A stretch of DNA of 64,000 nucleotides from Mycolicibacterium sp. HK-90 (GCF_030486405.1 NZ_CP129613.1:6200001-6264000); one strand, 5' to 3'; numbered from the stretch's first letter, positions 8,914-16,598 are shown. A program made the numbers and translations. The notes: generated by a model not told the origin, from the letters alone.

Positions 8914-9854
8914 GAGCCGTCGGTCCCGTCACGCAAGCCGGTCAACCATCGTGAGGCCTCGTCCAGGCGGGGCGGGGGCGCGCCCGCACTCGACCCGGTC
9001 GGCCATGAACCCAGATATCGCACATCTGTACAACGTCGGTACAGCGCTTTGAGTGCCTCAGCCACCGAATCGTCATCGATATGTCCCACGCAGTCCAGAA
9101 AGAACATGTAGGTGCCGAGCTCGGTTCGGGTGGGCCGGGATTCGATCCGGGTGAGGTCGATGTCGCGGATCGAGAACTCGGTCATGGCCGTGACCAGCGC
9201 GCCGGGGGTGTTGTCCAGTCGGAGCACCACCGAGGTGCGGTCGGCGCCGGTGGCCGGTGGCGGCGCCCCGGGCGTACCGGCCAGCACGAAGCGGGTTCGG
9301 GCATTGGCCTCGTCCACGACATCGGCGGCCAGGACGTCCAGCCCCCAGCGCTGCGCGGCCAGCTGCGTGCTCACGCCGGCGTCGGCCCGGCCCTCGGCGA
9401 CCTCCTGGGCGGCCGCCGCGTTGGAGAGCGCCGGCACGATCTCGGCATCGGGCAGGTTGGCGGCCAGCCATTGCCGCACCTGTGCCGTCGCGACGGGGAA
9501 CGCGGCGACTGTCCGCACCGGCGCGGTGTGTCCGGGCCGGGTCACGATGGTGAACGCCACGTCGAGGGTCAGTTCGGCATAGATCTGCAGCGGCGTGCCG
9601 ACGGCCAGGCTGTCCAGGGTCGGCAGGATCGACCCCTCGATCGAGTTCTCGATCGGGACGCAGGCGTAGTCGGCGTGCCCGTCACGCACGGCGGCGAGGG
9701 CGCCGGGGGTGCTGTCGGTCAGCACCGGGGTGAAGCCGGCCTTGCCGTCGCCGGGTGCGGGACGCAACCCGGGCACCATCCCGTGGGCCACCATCCGCAA
9801 TAACGCCAGTTCGGTAAAGGTTCCCTCCGGCCCGAGGTAGGCGATGCGCGGCAC
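8910..9854 (-). CDS. pheA: Prephenate dehydratase
   Basis: A 314-aa enzyme converting prephenate to phenylpyruvate in phenylalanine synthesis. The catalytic dehydratase domain (about 1-190) begins IAYLGPEGTFTELAL and contains the NARTRFVL segment with the conserved Thr-Arg-Phe. The C-terminal ACT domain (about 200-285) carries GAL and ESRP motifs that bind phenylalanine for feedback inhibition (NTPGALVTAM; RIESRPTRTELG). There is no chorismate mutase domain, as in M. tuberculosis Rv3838c. It is the first gene of a two-gene unit with the histidine phosphatase. Confidence 0.96.
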   Translation of the reverse strand: MPRIAYLGPEGTFTELALLRMVAHGMVPGLRPAPGDGKAGFTPVLTDSTPGALAAVRDGHADYACVPIENSIEGSILPTLDSLAVGTPLQIYAELTLDVAFTIVTRPGHTAPVRTVAAFPVATAQVRQWLAANLPDAEIVPALSNAAAAQEVAEGRADAGVSTQLAAQRWGLDVLAADVVDEANARTRFVLAGTPGAPPPATGADRTSVVLRLDNTPGALVTAMTEFSIRDIDLTRIESRPTRTELGTYMFFLDCVGHIDDDSVAEALKALYRRCTDVRYLGSWPTGSSAGAPPPRLDEASRWLTGLRDGTDGS

Positions 9855-9931
9855 ATCCCAACCCTATCGGCTGACCTCCGCGGGACCCGGCCGGTCGATC
9901 GGGAAAGCCTTGCCCGCGTCGCCCCACCCAG

Positions 9932-9950
9932 TTAAGTTAGGCTTACCTCA
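9932..9950 (+). promoter_or_regulatory. IdeR box upstream of DUF2470 gene
   Basis: TTAAGTTAGGCTTACCTCA matches the mycobacterial IdeR consensus TTAGGTTAGGCTAACCTAA at 16 of 19 positions. It ends 21 bases before the ATG at 9972, in the pheA/DUF2470 intergenic region, so iron-dependent repression of the DUF2470 gene is likely. IdeR regulation of Rv3839 is reported in M. tuberculosis, as I recall. Confidence 0.75.
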
Positions 9951-9971
9951 CCTGAACGGAAGGCGACCAGA

Positions 9972-10766
9972 ATGGCCATTGCGACACCGACGACAGCCGA
10001 GCGGATCCGCAGCGCATGTGCGCGAGGCGGCGGCGCCATGTTGGCTGTCGAGGGCATCGAACCGGTCGCCTCTCCCGTTCATCACCTGCTCGACGACGGG
10101 TCCTTCGCGATCACCGTCCCCGAGACCGGACCGCTGGCCGGCATGGTGACGTCGACGGGATCGTCCGGCGTGCAGGCCGTGCTGGAGATGACCGACTACG
10201 CTCCGCTGCCGCTGCGCGAACCGGTGCGGTCACTGGTCTGGATCCGCGGCCGGCTCCAGCACGTGCCGTCCTCAGCGGTATCCGCATTGCTCGACCTCAT
10301 CGCCACCGAGAATCCGAACCCGGCTCTGCTGCAGGTGAATTCCCGGCCGCAGTCGAACGCCGAACTTGATGAGGACAGCTACACCCTGGTGCGCCTGGAA
10401 ATCGAGTCGGTGGTGGTGGCCGATTCCACCGGCGCCGAATCGGTCAGCCTCGGGGCCCTGTTGCAGGCCCGCCCCGATCCGTTCTGCGCGATGGAGTCCG
10501 GCTGGCTGCAGCACATGGAGTCCGCCCACCGCGACGTGGTGGAGCGCCTGGCCACCCGGTTGCCGATGACGCTGCGCCAGGGCCGGGTGCGCCCACTCGG
10601 GCTCGACCGGTACGGCGTGCAGTTGCGGGTCGAGAACGAACACGGCGACCACGACGTCCGGTTGCCGTTCCCCAAGCCCGTGGACGACGTCACCGGGCTG
10701 AGCCAGGCCATCCGGGTGCTGATGGGCTGCCCGTTCCTCAACGGCCTGCGCGCGCGCCGGATCTGA
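9972..10766 (+). CDS. DUF2470 domain-containing protein (Rv3839-type)
   Basis: A 264-aa soluble protein matching the mycobacterial Rv3839 family. The C-terminal ~80 residues (from about 175, FCAMESGWLQHMESAHRDVVERL) have the DUF2470 pattern, a fold shared with the C-terminus of HugZ-type heme-degrading proteins. The N-terminal part resembles the split-barrel half of such proteins (SGVQAVLEMTDYAPLPLREP). A role in heme or iron handling is inferred from the family and from the IdeR box just upstream. GAAGG lies about 12 bases before the ATG. Confidence 0.75.
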   Translation: MAIATPTTAERIRSACARGGGAMLAVEGIEPVASPVHHLLDDGSFAITVPETGPLAGMVTSTGSSGVQAVLEMTDYAPLPLREPVRSLVWIRGRLQHVPSSAVSALLDLIATENPNPALLQVNSRPQSNAELDEDSYTLVRLEIESVVVADSTGAESVSLGALLQARPDPFCAMESGWLQHMESAHRDVVERLATRLPMTLRQGRVRPLGLDRYGVQLRVENEHGDHDVRLPFPKPVDDVTGLSQAIRVLMGCPFLNGLRARRI

Positions 10767-10812
10767 CCGGCGCCATCCGACCCGGCGCGCGGGCGCCGCT
10801 ACCGTTGCTTCG

Positions 10813-11577
10813 GTGACCGGGCCCCAGGAGCAACTCGAGCCGCAGCGCCGGACGCTCAAGATCGAGATCGCCGTCGTCCTGGCGGTCACCTTCGGGCTCA
10901 GCGCCTACACCGCGACCCTGCGACTCATCGAGGCGGTCCTGCTCGGGCTCTCCGGGCAGACGGTCGCGCTCAACCCGAAGCGCTCCCCCTTCGACCTGAT
11001 CGATCTCGGCCTGCACCTGGCCGGGATGCTGCAGCTGCTGGCCTGGGGCGCCCTGGCCCTGTACCTGTTGTGGCGCAGTGGTTTCGGACCGTCGGCGATC
11101 GGGCTGTCCCGCCCCCAATGGCGTGCCGACGGGCTGGGCGGCCTGGGGCTGGCCGCCCTGATCGGGCTGCCGGGACTCGGGTTCTACGTGCTGGCCCGAA
11201 TACTGGGCCTGAGCGCCGATGTGGAGCCGGCCGAGCTGTACGACACCTGGTGGCGGATCCCGATGCTGCTCGGCATGGCGTTCGCCAACGGCTGGGCCGA
11301 GGAGATCGTCGTGGTGGGGTTCCTGATGACCCGGCTGCGCCAACTCGACGTCAGCCCCGGAAAGACGCTGGTGATCTCCAGCCTGCTGCGCGGCGCGTAT
11401 CACCTGTACCAGGGCTACAGCGCGGGTCTGGGCAACATCGTGATGGGACTGGTGTTCGGCTACGTGTGGCAGCGCACCGGGCGGCTGTGGCCGCTGATCA
11501 TCGCCCACGCCCTGATCGACGCGGTCGCCTTCGTGGGCTACGCGCTGGTGGCAGAACATCTCAGCTGGCTGCGCTGA
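10813..11577 (+). CDS. CPBP family intramembrane metalloprotease, motif 1 variant
   Basis: A 254-aa multi-helix membrane protein of the CAAX-protease/Abi (CPBP) family. Motif 1 is E163-E164 in WAEEIVVVGFLMTRL, motif 2 contains H197 (LLRGAYHLYQG), and motif 3 is H232 with D236 (IIAHALIDAV). The usual Arg of EExxxR is replaced by Val, with Arg only at 174. The catalytic Glu and His residues remain, so activity is possible. Substrate is unknown; relatives act in prenyl-protein processing, bacteriocin immunity or surface anchoring. The GTG start at 10813 follows the DUF2470 stop by 46 bases. Confidence 0.8.
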   Translation: MTGPQEQLEPQRRTLKIEIAVVLAVTFGLSAYTATLRLIEAVLLGLSGQTVALNPKRSPFDLIDLGLHLAGMLQLLAWGALALYLLWRSGFGPSAIGLSRPQWRADGLGGLGLAALIGLPGLGFYVLARILGLSADVEPAELYDTWWRIPMLLGMAFANGWAEEIVVVGFLMTRLRQLDVSPGKTLVISSLLRGAYHLYQGYSAGLGNIVMGLVFGYVWQRTGRLWPLIIAHALIDAVAFVGYALVAEHLSWLR

Positions 11578-11602
11578 CGCGTTCGACACGTACATTTCTG
11601 CT

Positions 11603-12847
11603 GTGGACGGTTTCACCCCAACCGGTCGGAATCCCGACCCGCGCTCGCGGCGGCCGGGACCGCACCGCCGTGGCGCCGAACCGTCCCAGGTGATCCGTCG
11701 CGACCCGAACCACCGTCCGGCGTGGCCGCCGAATCCGCCGACCCCGCCGCGCACCCCGCCTCGTCAACCACCGCCGCCGTCGAGGCAGGCGCCACCTCCA
11801 CCGCCGCCACGTCCACCCCGGGCGTCGCGCCCGCCCCGACCCGCGCCCGCCCGTCCGCCTACCCCCGCGCCCGTCCGCAAGCCCCGCCGGCGGCGGCGTT
11901 GGGGCCGTCTGGTGCTGGCGGTGCTGATGATCGGTGTGCTCGCCCTGATCGGCGGCGGCATGTGGATCGACTCGTCGCTGCACCGCATCCCGGCGCTGGC
12001 CGATTACCCCGAACGTCCCGCCCCGGCCCGCGGCACCACCTGGCTGCTGGTCGGTTCGGACAGTCGCCAGCACCTCAGCCCCGAGCAGCAGACCGATCTG
12101 GCCACCGGCGGGGATATCGGCAACGGCCGTACCGACACCATCCTGCTGGTGCATGTTCCGGGCCTCGGTTCCGGCACCCCGGCCACCATGGTGTCGATCC
12201 CCCGGGACTCCTACCTGCCCATTCCCGGCTACGGCGAGGACAAGATCAACGCCGCGTTCTCACTCGGCGGGGCGCCGCTGCTCGCGCAGACCGTTGAACA
12301 GGCCACCGGACTGCGTCTCGACCATTACGCCGAGATCGGGTTCGACGGGTTCGCGGCACTGGTCGACGCCGTGGGCGGGGTGACGATGTGCCCGGCCGAG
12401 CCGATCAACGACCCGCTGGCCGGGATCGACCTGCCGGCCGGTTGTCAGGAGCTCGACGGCCGCAGCGCACTCGGCTATGTCCGCACCCGCGCCACGCCGC
12501 GCGCCGATCTGGACCGGATGATCCACCAGCGGGAGTTCATGTCGGCACTGCTGCATCGGGCCACCAGTCCCGCGGTGTTCTCCAACCCGTTGCGGTGGTA
12601 TCCGATGATCAGCGCAGCCACCGACTCCGTGGCGGTCGATCAGGACGCACACGTCTGGGACCTGGCCCGGCTGGCCTGGGCGATGCACGGCGACCTGGTC
12701 ACCACGACGGTGCCGATCGGCGAGTTCACCGGCAGTGACTCGGGCTCGGTGGTGGTGTGGGACAGCGACGCGGCGGGGCGCCTGTTCACCGCCCTGGCCG
12801 ACGACACGGCCGTCCCGGCCGACGTCATCGAGGTGCCACAACCTTAA
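11603..12847 (+). CDS. LytR-CpsA-Psr (LCP) family cell-wall ligase
   Basis: A 414-aa membrane-anchored protein. The N-terminal ~95 residues are cytoplasmic and very Pro/Arg-rich. A helix at about 100-122 (RLVLAVLMIGVLALIGGGMW) precedes an extracytoplasmic LCP domain. Signature segments are TTWLLVGSDSR, GRTDTILLVHV, SIPRDSYLPIPGYGEDKINA and YVRTRATPRADLDRM, with Arg and Asp residues that bind polyprenyl pyrophosphate. LCP enzymes attach arabinogalactan to peptidoglycan in mycobacteria. By position it corresponds to Rv3840, which I recall as a shortened LCP homologue; here the domain is full length. The GTG start at 11603 is weakly supported. Confidence 0.88.
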   Translation: MDGFTPTGRNPDPRSRRPGPHRRGAEPSQVIRRDPNHRPAWPPNPPTPPRTPPRQPPPPSRQAPPPPPPRPPRASRPPRPAPARPPTPAPVRKPRRRRRWGRLVLAVLMIGVLALIGGGMWIDSSLHRIPALADYPERPAPARGTTWLLVGSDSRQHLSPEQQTDLATGGDIGNGRTDTILLVHVPGLGSGTPATMVSIPRDSYLPIPGYGEDKINAAFSLGGAPLLAQTVEQATGLRLDHYAEIGFDGFAALVDAVGGVTMCPAEPINDPLAGIDLPAGCQELDGRSALGYVRTRATPRADLDRMIHQREFMSALLHRATSPAVFSNPLRWYPMISAATDSVAVDQDAHVWDLARLAWAMHGDLVTTTVPIGEFTGSDSGSVVVWDSDAAGRLFTALADDTAVPADVIEVPQP

Positions 12848-12862
12848 GCAAGGCAAAGCTAA
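12844..12862 (+). promoter_or_regulatory. Distal IdeR-like box upstream of bfrB
   Basis: TTAAGCAAGGCAAAGCTAA matches the IdeR consensus at 14 of 19 positions. It overlaps the stop codon of the LCP gene and lies about 120 bases before bfrB. Confidence 0.55.
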
Positions 12863-12912
12863 ATTCGTCCGCAGCAAATTGGCGATAGCAAATGTAACGC
12901 CCGCCACGCAAC

Positions 12913-12931
12913 TAAGGTAAAGCTGACCTCA
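12913..12931 (+). promoter_or_regulatory. Proximal IdeR-like box upstream of bfrB
   Basis: TAAGGTAAAGCTGACCTCA matches the IdeR consensus at 14 of 19 positions. It ends 53 bases before the bfrB ATG, upstream of any -35. This position suits activation by iron-loaded IdeR, as established for bfrB in M. tuberculosis. Confidence 0.6.
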
Positions 12932-12971
12932 ATGAGGTTCACCTTCGATGACAATGCCCGTTGACCTGCTA

Positions 12972-12977
12972 TATCCT
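12972..12977 (+). promoter_or_regulatory. Candidate -10 of bfrB
   Basis: TATCCT fits TANNNT and is followed after 7 bases by the bfrB ATG. No Shine-Dalgarno is visible, so the transcript is probably leaderless or nearly so. Confidence 0.45.
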
Positions 12978-12984
12978 CACCGTC

Positions 12985-13533
12985 ATGACCGCGACCAATG
13001 AACTCGACACGAAATTCCATGCACTTATCCAGGATCAGATTCGCAGCGAGTTCACTGCGTCGCAGCAATACATCGCAATTGCGGTCTATTTCGACGGCGC
13101 CGACCTCCCGCAGCTCGCCAAGCATTTCTATGCCCAGGCCGTCGAGGAGCGCAACCACGCCATGATGCTGGTTCAGTACCTGCTCGATCGGGATATCGAC
13201 GCCGAGATCCCCGGCGTCGACGCGGTGTGCAACCGCTTCGACACGCCCCGGGACGCGCTCGCCTTGGCGCTGAGCCAGGAGCGCACCGTCACCGAGCAGA
13301 TCAGCCGCCTCGCCAGCGTCGCCCGAGAAGAGGGTGACTACCTCGGCGAGCAGTTCATGCAGTGGTTCCTCAAGGAGCAGATCGAAGAGGTCTCGTCGAT
13401 GGCGACGCTGGTGCGCATCGCCGACCGGGCCGGGGCCAATCTGTTCCACATCGAGGACTTCGTCGCGCGCGAACTCGCGGGCGGCACCGGTGCCGACGCG
13501 GCCGCCCCCAAGGCCGCCGGCGGCAACCTCTAA
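12985..13533 (+). CDS. bfrB: Ferritin BfrB
   Basis: A 182-aa non-heme ferritin that oxidises and stores iron in a 24-mer shell. The core aligns with M. tuberculosis Rv3841: FHALIQDQIRSEFTASQQY, AQAVEERNHAMMLVQYLLDR, SQERTVTEQI. Ferroxidase residues are visible as E22, E55, H58 and E99. The C-terminal tail after VARELAG is Ala/Gly-rich. The ATG at 12985 was chosen over the upstream TTG because MTATNELDTKFHALIQ gives the usual ferritin N-terminus. Two IdeR-like boxes upstream predict activation by iron. It is convergent with glpQ, with 3 bases between the stop codons. Confidence 0.96.
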   Translation: MTATNELDTKFHALIQDQIRSEFTASQQYIAIAVYFDGADLPQLAKHFYAQAVEERNHAMMLVQYLLDRDIDAEIPGVDAVCNRFDTPRDALALALSQERTVTEQISRLASVAREEGDYLGEQFMQWFLKEQIEEVSSMATLVRIADRAGANLFHIEDFVARELAGGTGADAAAPKAAGGNL

Positions 13534-13536
13534 CGC

Positions 13537-14388
13537 TCAGTCCCGGCCCGCACCGGTCAGGCCGTTCTGCAGCCAGTCCTTGGTGCGGCCGGGATGGTTC
13601 GTGGCCACCCACGCCACCCCGATGTCGCGGCAGAACCGGACGTCCTCGTAGTGGTCGACGGTCCAGCAGTACAGCGCCCGGCCCTGCGCGGCGGCCCGGT
13701 CCACCAGTTCGGGATGTTCCCGCAGGGTCGCGATCGACGGACCGACCGCCGTCGCCCCGACCGTGGTGGCAGCGCTGCCGCCCAGATACCGCGAGGTCTC
13801 TCCGAGCAGCACGGTCGGCAACATGGGGGCGGCACGTCGAATCCGCCATACCGCCGCCGCCGAGAACGACATCACCACCGCGCGCGACAGGTCCGCCGAC
13901 GGCGGCGCGGCGATGCCGTAACGGTGCAGCAGGGCCAGCACCTTGTTCTCCACCAGCGCGCCGTAGCGCACCGGGTGTTTGGTCTCGATGAAGAGCTTGA
14001 CCGGCCGGTTCCAGTCCAGCACCAGCGAGACAAGGTCGTCGAGGGTCAGCAGGCCGGTGTCCCCGACCGGGCTGTCACCGTCGGAACGGCCGCCGGCATG
14101 CCACGACCCGTAGTCCAGGCGGCGCAGCTCGGCCAGCGTCATCTCACTGACCAGACCCGTCCCGGAGGAGGTGCGGTCCACCCGGCGATCGTGCACGCAC
14201 ACCAGGTGACCGTCACGGGTCAGCCGCACATCGCATTCCACGCCGTCGGCACCCTCACGCAAGGCCAGGTCGTATGCGGCCAGCGTGTGCTCGGGGCGGT
14301 CGGCGGACGCGCCACGATGGGCCACCACGAACGGGTGCCCGGGCCCCGGGGTCGCCTGCCCAGCGGCTCCGCCGTCGCCCGTTTCCAT
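13537..14388 (-). CDS. glpQ: Glycerophosphodiester phosphodiesterase
   Basis: A 283-aa GDPD-family enzyme hydrolysing glycerophosphodiesters to glycerol-3-phosphate and an alcohol. The TIM-barrel signature VAHRGASADRPEHT includes catalytic H24 and R25, with metal ligands E51 and D53 (VECDVRLTRDGH) and the second catalytic H66 (VCVHDRRVDRT). It is the orthologue of Rv3842c (glpQ1). The ATG at 14388 was preferred; a longer frame to 14469 would overlap the upstream DUF4328 gene and lacks family similarity. There is no obvious signal peptide. The start is 4 bases from the stop of the DUF4328 gene, implying an operon. Confidence 0.93.
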   Translation of the reverse strand: METGDGGAAGQATPGPGHPFVVAHRGASADRPEHTLAAYDLALREGADGVECDVRLTRDGHLVCVHDRRVDRTSSGTGLVSEMTLAELRRLDYGSWHAGGRSDGDSPVGDTGLLTLDDLVSLVLDWNRPVKLFIETKHPVRYGALVENKVLALLHRYGIAAPPSADLSRAVVMSFSAAAVWRIRRAAPMLPTVLLGETSRYLGGSAATTVGATAVGPSIATLREHPELVDRAAAQGRALYCWTVDHYEDVRFCRDIGVAWVATNHPGRTKDWLQNGLTGAGRD

Positions 14389-14392
14389 ACGG

Positions 14393-15487
14393 CTATGCTG
14401 CCGGGTTCTGCCCTTGGGACTCAACCGGAACCGCGGATTCAGCCGAATCCTCACGATTCTGCGATACATCCGCCGTCTCGGCTTCTACCCGCTCAGCGGC
14501 GGGTTCGGCGGACTCGGGGCCGACCACAACCCAACGCCGGACGCTCTGCTGAGCGGCCGTGCCGCTGCCCACGAACCCGGTGAACACCTTGGCGGTCAGC
14601 AGGAAGGTCGCGAGCGCCAGCAGATACCCGACGATCACGGTCACGGTGTTGTCGGCGATGTTCTGCGGGGTGTCCACGAAGAAGGTCACATACACGGTGC
14701 TGACCATCGACCACACGGCAACCACCGCGCTCAACGCCCAGGCCACCCACCACACCACGATCGGGCGGCGCAGGTATGACAGCCGTCCCTCGAGCGCGGC
14801 CAGTTCCCACACGAACACGGGCACCATCACCACGTTCACCCCGGGCAGCAGGCTGCACCACCAGATTGTCCGGGTGCTGCGCGGATCCACCTCGCCGTGC
14901 TCGGCGTACCGGGCGGCTCGCCGCACGATCAGCCACCGGACCAGCGCCACCACCGTGAGGATCACGAAGACGATCGCCAGCAGGCTGGCCAACAGTCCGA
15001 TCAGCAGCCCGCCGACGGCGATCACCGGGTGCAGCAGCACGCTGCGGTTGATCAGCAGCAGCACATACCGGATCACGTGGGCGAAGGCGGCGACACCGAG
15101 CACGACCATCGCGGCGACGAGCATGAGCCGGGCTGTCCCGGCCTCGGTTTCACCCTGGGGCGGCTTCTGTTCCTGAGCATCCGGATCGAAGTACTGATGC
15201 AGACCCCAGCTCGGGATGACCCGGTAGCGCGGTGTGGGGCCCAGCACGCGACGCCGACGCCCCTGGTGCGGCGGGGCACCAGGCCGCACCGCGATCCAGC
15301 GATAGCCGGGGGCGAGCTGCGGTGGAGTGTGCTGGCCCGTGGGCGACGCAGCGGGCCGCGGGGCCGGCCCCCACTGAGGTTGGGGTGCCGAGGGCGCCAA
15401 CAACGAGCCCCCGCACCGCGGGCACCACGACCGCTGCCGGTCACGCACGTTCCAGCGCGTTCCGCACTGCGAACACACCTGGATCAT
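14393..15487 (-). CDS. DUF4328 domain-containing membrane protein with N-terminal zinc ribbon
   Basis: A 364-aa protein (Rv3843c-type). A small zinc ribbon at the N-terminus uses C5-x2-C8 and C22-x2-C25 (VCSQCGTRW, WCPRCGG). A Pro/Arg-rich linker then leads to about six membrane helices between residues 140 and 320, including ARLMLVAAMVVLGVAAF and a long segment starting LIGLLASLLAIVFVIL. DUF4328 has no assigned function. It is immediately upstream of glpQ, so a role linked to membrane lipid turnover is possible but only inferred. Confidence 0.8.
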   Translation of the reverse strand: MIQVCSQCGTRWNVRDRQRSWCPRCGGSLLAPSAPQPQWGPAPRPAASPTGQHTPPQLAPGYRWIAVRPGAPPHQGRRRRVLGPTPRYRVIPSWGLHQYFDPDAQEQKPPQGETEAGTARLMLVAAMVVLGVAAFAHVIRYVLLLINRSVLLHPVIAVGGLLIGLLASLLAIVFVILTVVALVRWLIVRRAARYAEHGEVDPRSTRTIWWCSLLPGVNVVMVPVFVWELAALEGRLSYLRRPIVVWWVAWALSAVVAVWSMVSTVYVTFFVDTPQNIADNTVTVIVGYLLALATFLLTAKVFTGFVGSGTAAQQSVRRWVVVGPESAEPAAERVEAETADVSQNREDSAESAVPVESQGQNPAA

Positions 15488-15527
15488 CCGACCAGCCTAG
15501 CCACGTTCTCCCGACAGGTCTGCGCGG

Positions 15528-15878
15528 TCAGATGTTGCCCGGTGAGCCGGCGTCGGTGACGACCGGGCGGCCGGCCCCGGACCAGGCCAACATCCCGCCC
15601 TCGACATTGATCGGGGTGTAGCCGTTGCGGGCCAGGTAGTTCGCCACCCGCAGGGAGCGCCCGCCGGCATGGCAGATCACGTACAACTCCGCATCCGGGT
15701 CGATCTCGGCGATCCGCGTCGGGACATCACCCATCGGAATGTGCTGCGCGCCTGCGACATGCCCGCGTTCCCATTCGTCGTCCTCACGGACGTCGAGCAG
15801 CACCACGGAGCCCTCGAACGTCGTGGGTACCGCAGCGATGTCTGCCTGCCCGATTTCCACATCGTCCATACCGGCCAT
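15528..15878 (-). CDS. Rhodanese-like domain protein
   Basis: A 116-aa single-domain rhodanese. The fold signature is VVLLDVREDDEWERGHVAGAQHIPMG, and the active-site loop CHAGGRS carries C69 and R74. Such proteins transfer sulfane sulfur or serve as redox or sulfur carriers. Starts at 15878 (MAGMDDVEIG) and 15869 (MDDVEIG) are both plausible. An upstream in-frame extension to 15974 is low-complexity and looks non-coding. It lies 40 bases downstream of the DUF4328 gene start region on the same strand. Confidence 0.88.
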   Translation of the reverse strand: MAGMDDVEIGQADIAAVPTTFEGSVVLLDVREDDEWERGHVAGAQHIPMGDVPTRIAEIDPDAELYVICHAGGRSLRVANYLARNGYTPINVEGGMLAWSGAGRPVVTDAGSPGNI

Positions 15879-16300
15879 GCTCGCATGCCGACCCCCGCCT
15901 GCGCAGCCCGCCCCACCGGCCCGCCGCAGCGTTAGCAACGGGAAGCTATCCACAGTTTCCACAGGTTCATCCACAGGCCCCGACCCTCGGGAAATGCCCC
16001 CGAAAAGGGACTTACTGTGCGGTCGCTGTCCCTCACTGTGGATAAACCTGGGGGCTTCACGGCGCCGATCAACAACCTCCGGTCCGGCAGAGCGAAATTA
16101 AGCGTTCGGCTAAACCCCGGCCGGGCCCGGCGGATCCGGTTTGGGATCAGGCTGATTCGAGCCGAGCGGTCTGTCTCGATCGCGCGGCCCAAGGCCGATT
16201 TTCCCCTGGCCGCACCAGGGTCTATGATCGGCGTCACACCAGCTGTTGTGACAGAACTCACTGGAGGGCAAACATTGATCGTGCAGGTCAGGAGTGTCTG
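15879..16300. other. 422-bp intergenic region with DnaA-like boxes and a short leader ORF
   Basis: No full gene is supported here. The left part (15946-16045) holds four TCCACA-containing motifs. The right part contains a Shine-Dalgarno-preceded nine-codon frame coupled to the 52-aa membrane protein gene. A longer in-frame opening from 16017 has atypical composition for this genome and is not accepted as a gene. Confidence 0.7.
15946..16045. promoter_or_regulatory. Cluster of four DnaA-box-like 9-mers
   Basis: On the plus strand: CTATCCACA (15946-15954), GTTTCCACA (15955-15963) and TCATCCACA (15967-15975). On the minus strand TTATCCACA (16037-16045, read as TGTGGATAA on the plus strand) is a perfect DnaA box. 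Two of the others have one mismatch. The boxes sit within 100 bp between the divergent rhodanese and sodA-proximal genes, suggesting DnaA binding for titration or promoter control. Confidence 0.5.
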
Positions 16301-16301
16301 A
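16263..16301 (+). other. Nine-codon leader ORF coupled to downstream gene
   Basis: GGAGGG (16263-16268) is followed after 6 bases by TTG at 16275 and a short frame (MIVQVRSV-stop). Its TGA at 16299-16301 overlaps the ATG at 16301 by one base. The second gene also has its own AGGAG (16290-16294). This looks like a translated leader or coupling peptide, but may be accidental. Confidence 0.35.
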
Positions 16302-16459
16302 TGGCGTCACACCCAATGGGATCGGGATCGGCATTTCCACAGCCCGAATGGCATTCGTCCGGGCATCTGCACACCCGTAACCAGTTGATGGCCTTCCTTC
16401 GGGCCACTGTGATCGCCCTTCTTCTGCTGGGCGTGCTCGCCGTCATCGTCTGGTTCTGA
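16301..16459 (+). CDS. Small single-pass membrane protein, 52 aa
   Basis: A short gene with AGGAG 6 bases before its ATG. The product starts MASHPMGSGSAFPQPEWH, has a His-containing polar N-terminus (about 30 residues) and ends with one membrane helix at about 31-52 (MAFLRATVIALLLLGVLAVI) finishing VWF. It lies 139 bases upstream of sodA on the same strand. I know no function. GC-rich third positions and the good ribosome-binding site support it as a real gene. Confidence 0.65.
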   Translation: MASHPMGSGSAFPQPEWHSSGHLHTRNQLMAFLRATVIALLLLGVLAVIVWF

Positions 16460-16516
16460 CCGCCGCCGCATCGGGTATAGGTGTGGTCGGCACCCGCGTC
16501 CTTGCGGTGCGCCCTG

Positions 16517-16575
16517 CGATGGAGCAATGTTGACGATGATCTTGAGGATCCGTTTGAGGATCCCTGGCTCCATCG
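16517..16575 (+). promoter_or_regulatory. sodA leader with inverted and direct repeats
   Basis: CGATGGAGC (16517-16525) and GCTCCATCG (16567-16575) are perfect 9-bp inverted arms around a 41-base loop. Within the loop, TTGAGGATCC occurs twice (16542-16551 and 16554-16563) with a 12-bp period. The structure ends 23 bases before the sodA start, just upstream of GAGGAAGGA. It could be an RNA stem in the leader or an operator. Confidence 0.45.
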
Positions 16576-16598
16576 ATCGAAACTGAGGAAGGAATCTC

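Noticed and set aside
16017..16301. 94-codon frame upstream of the 52-aa membrane protein
   Set aside because: Atypical composition, no ribosome-binding site at its start, and it overlaps DnaA-like boxes; only its last nine codons have a good Shine-Dalgarno.
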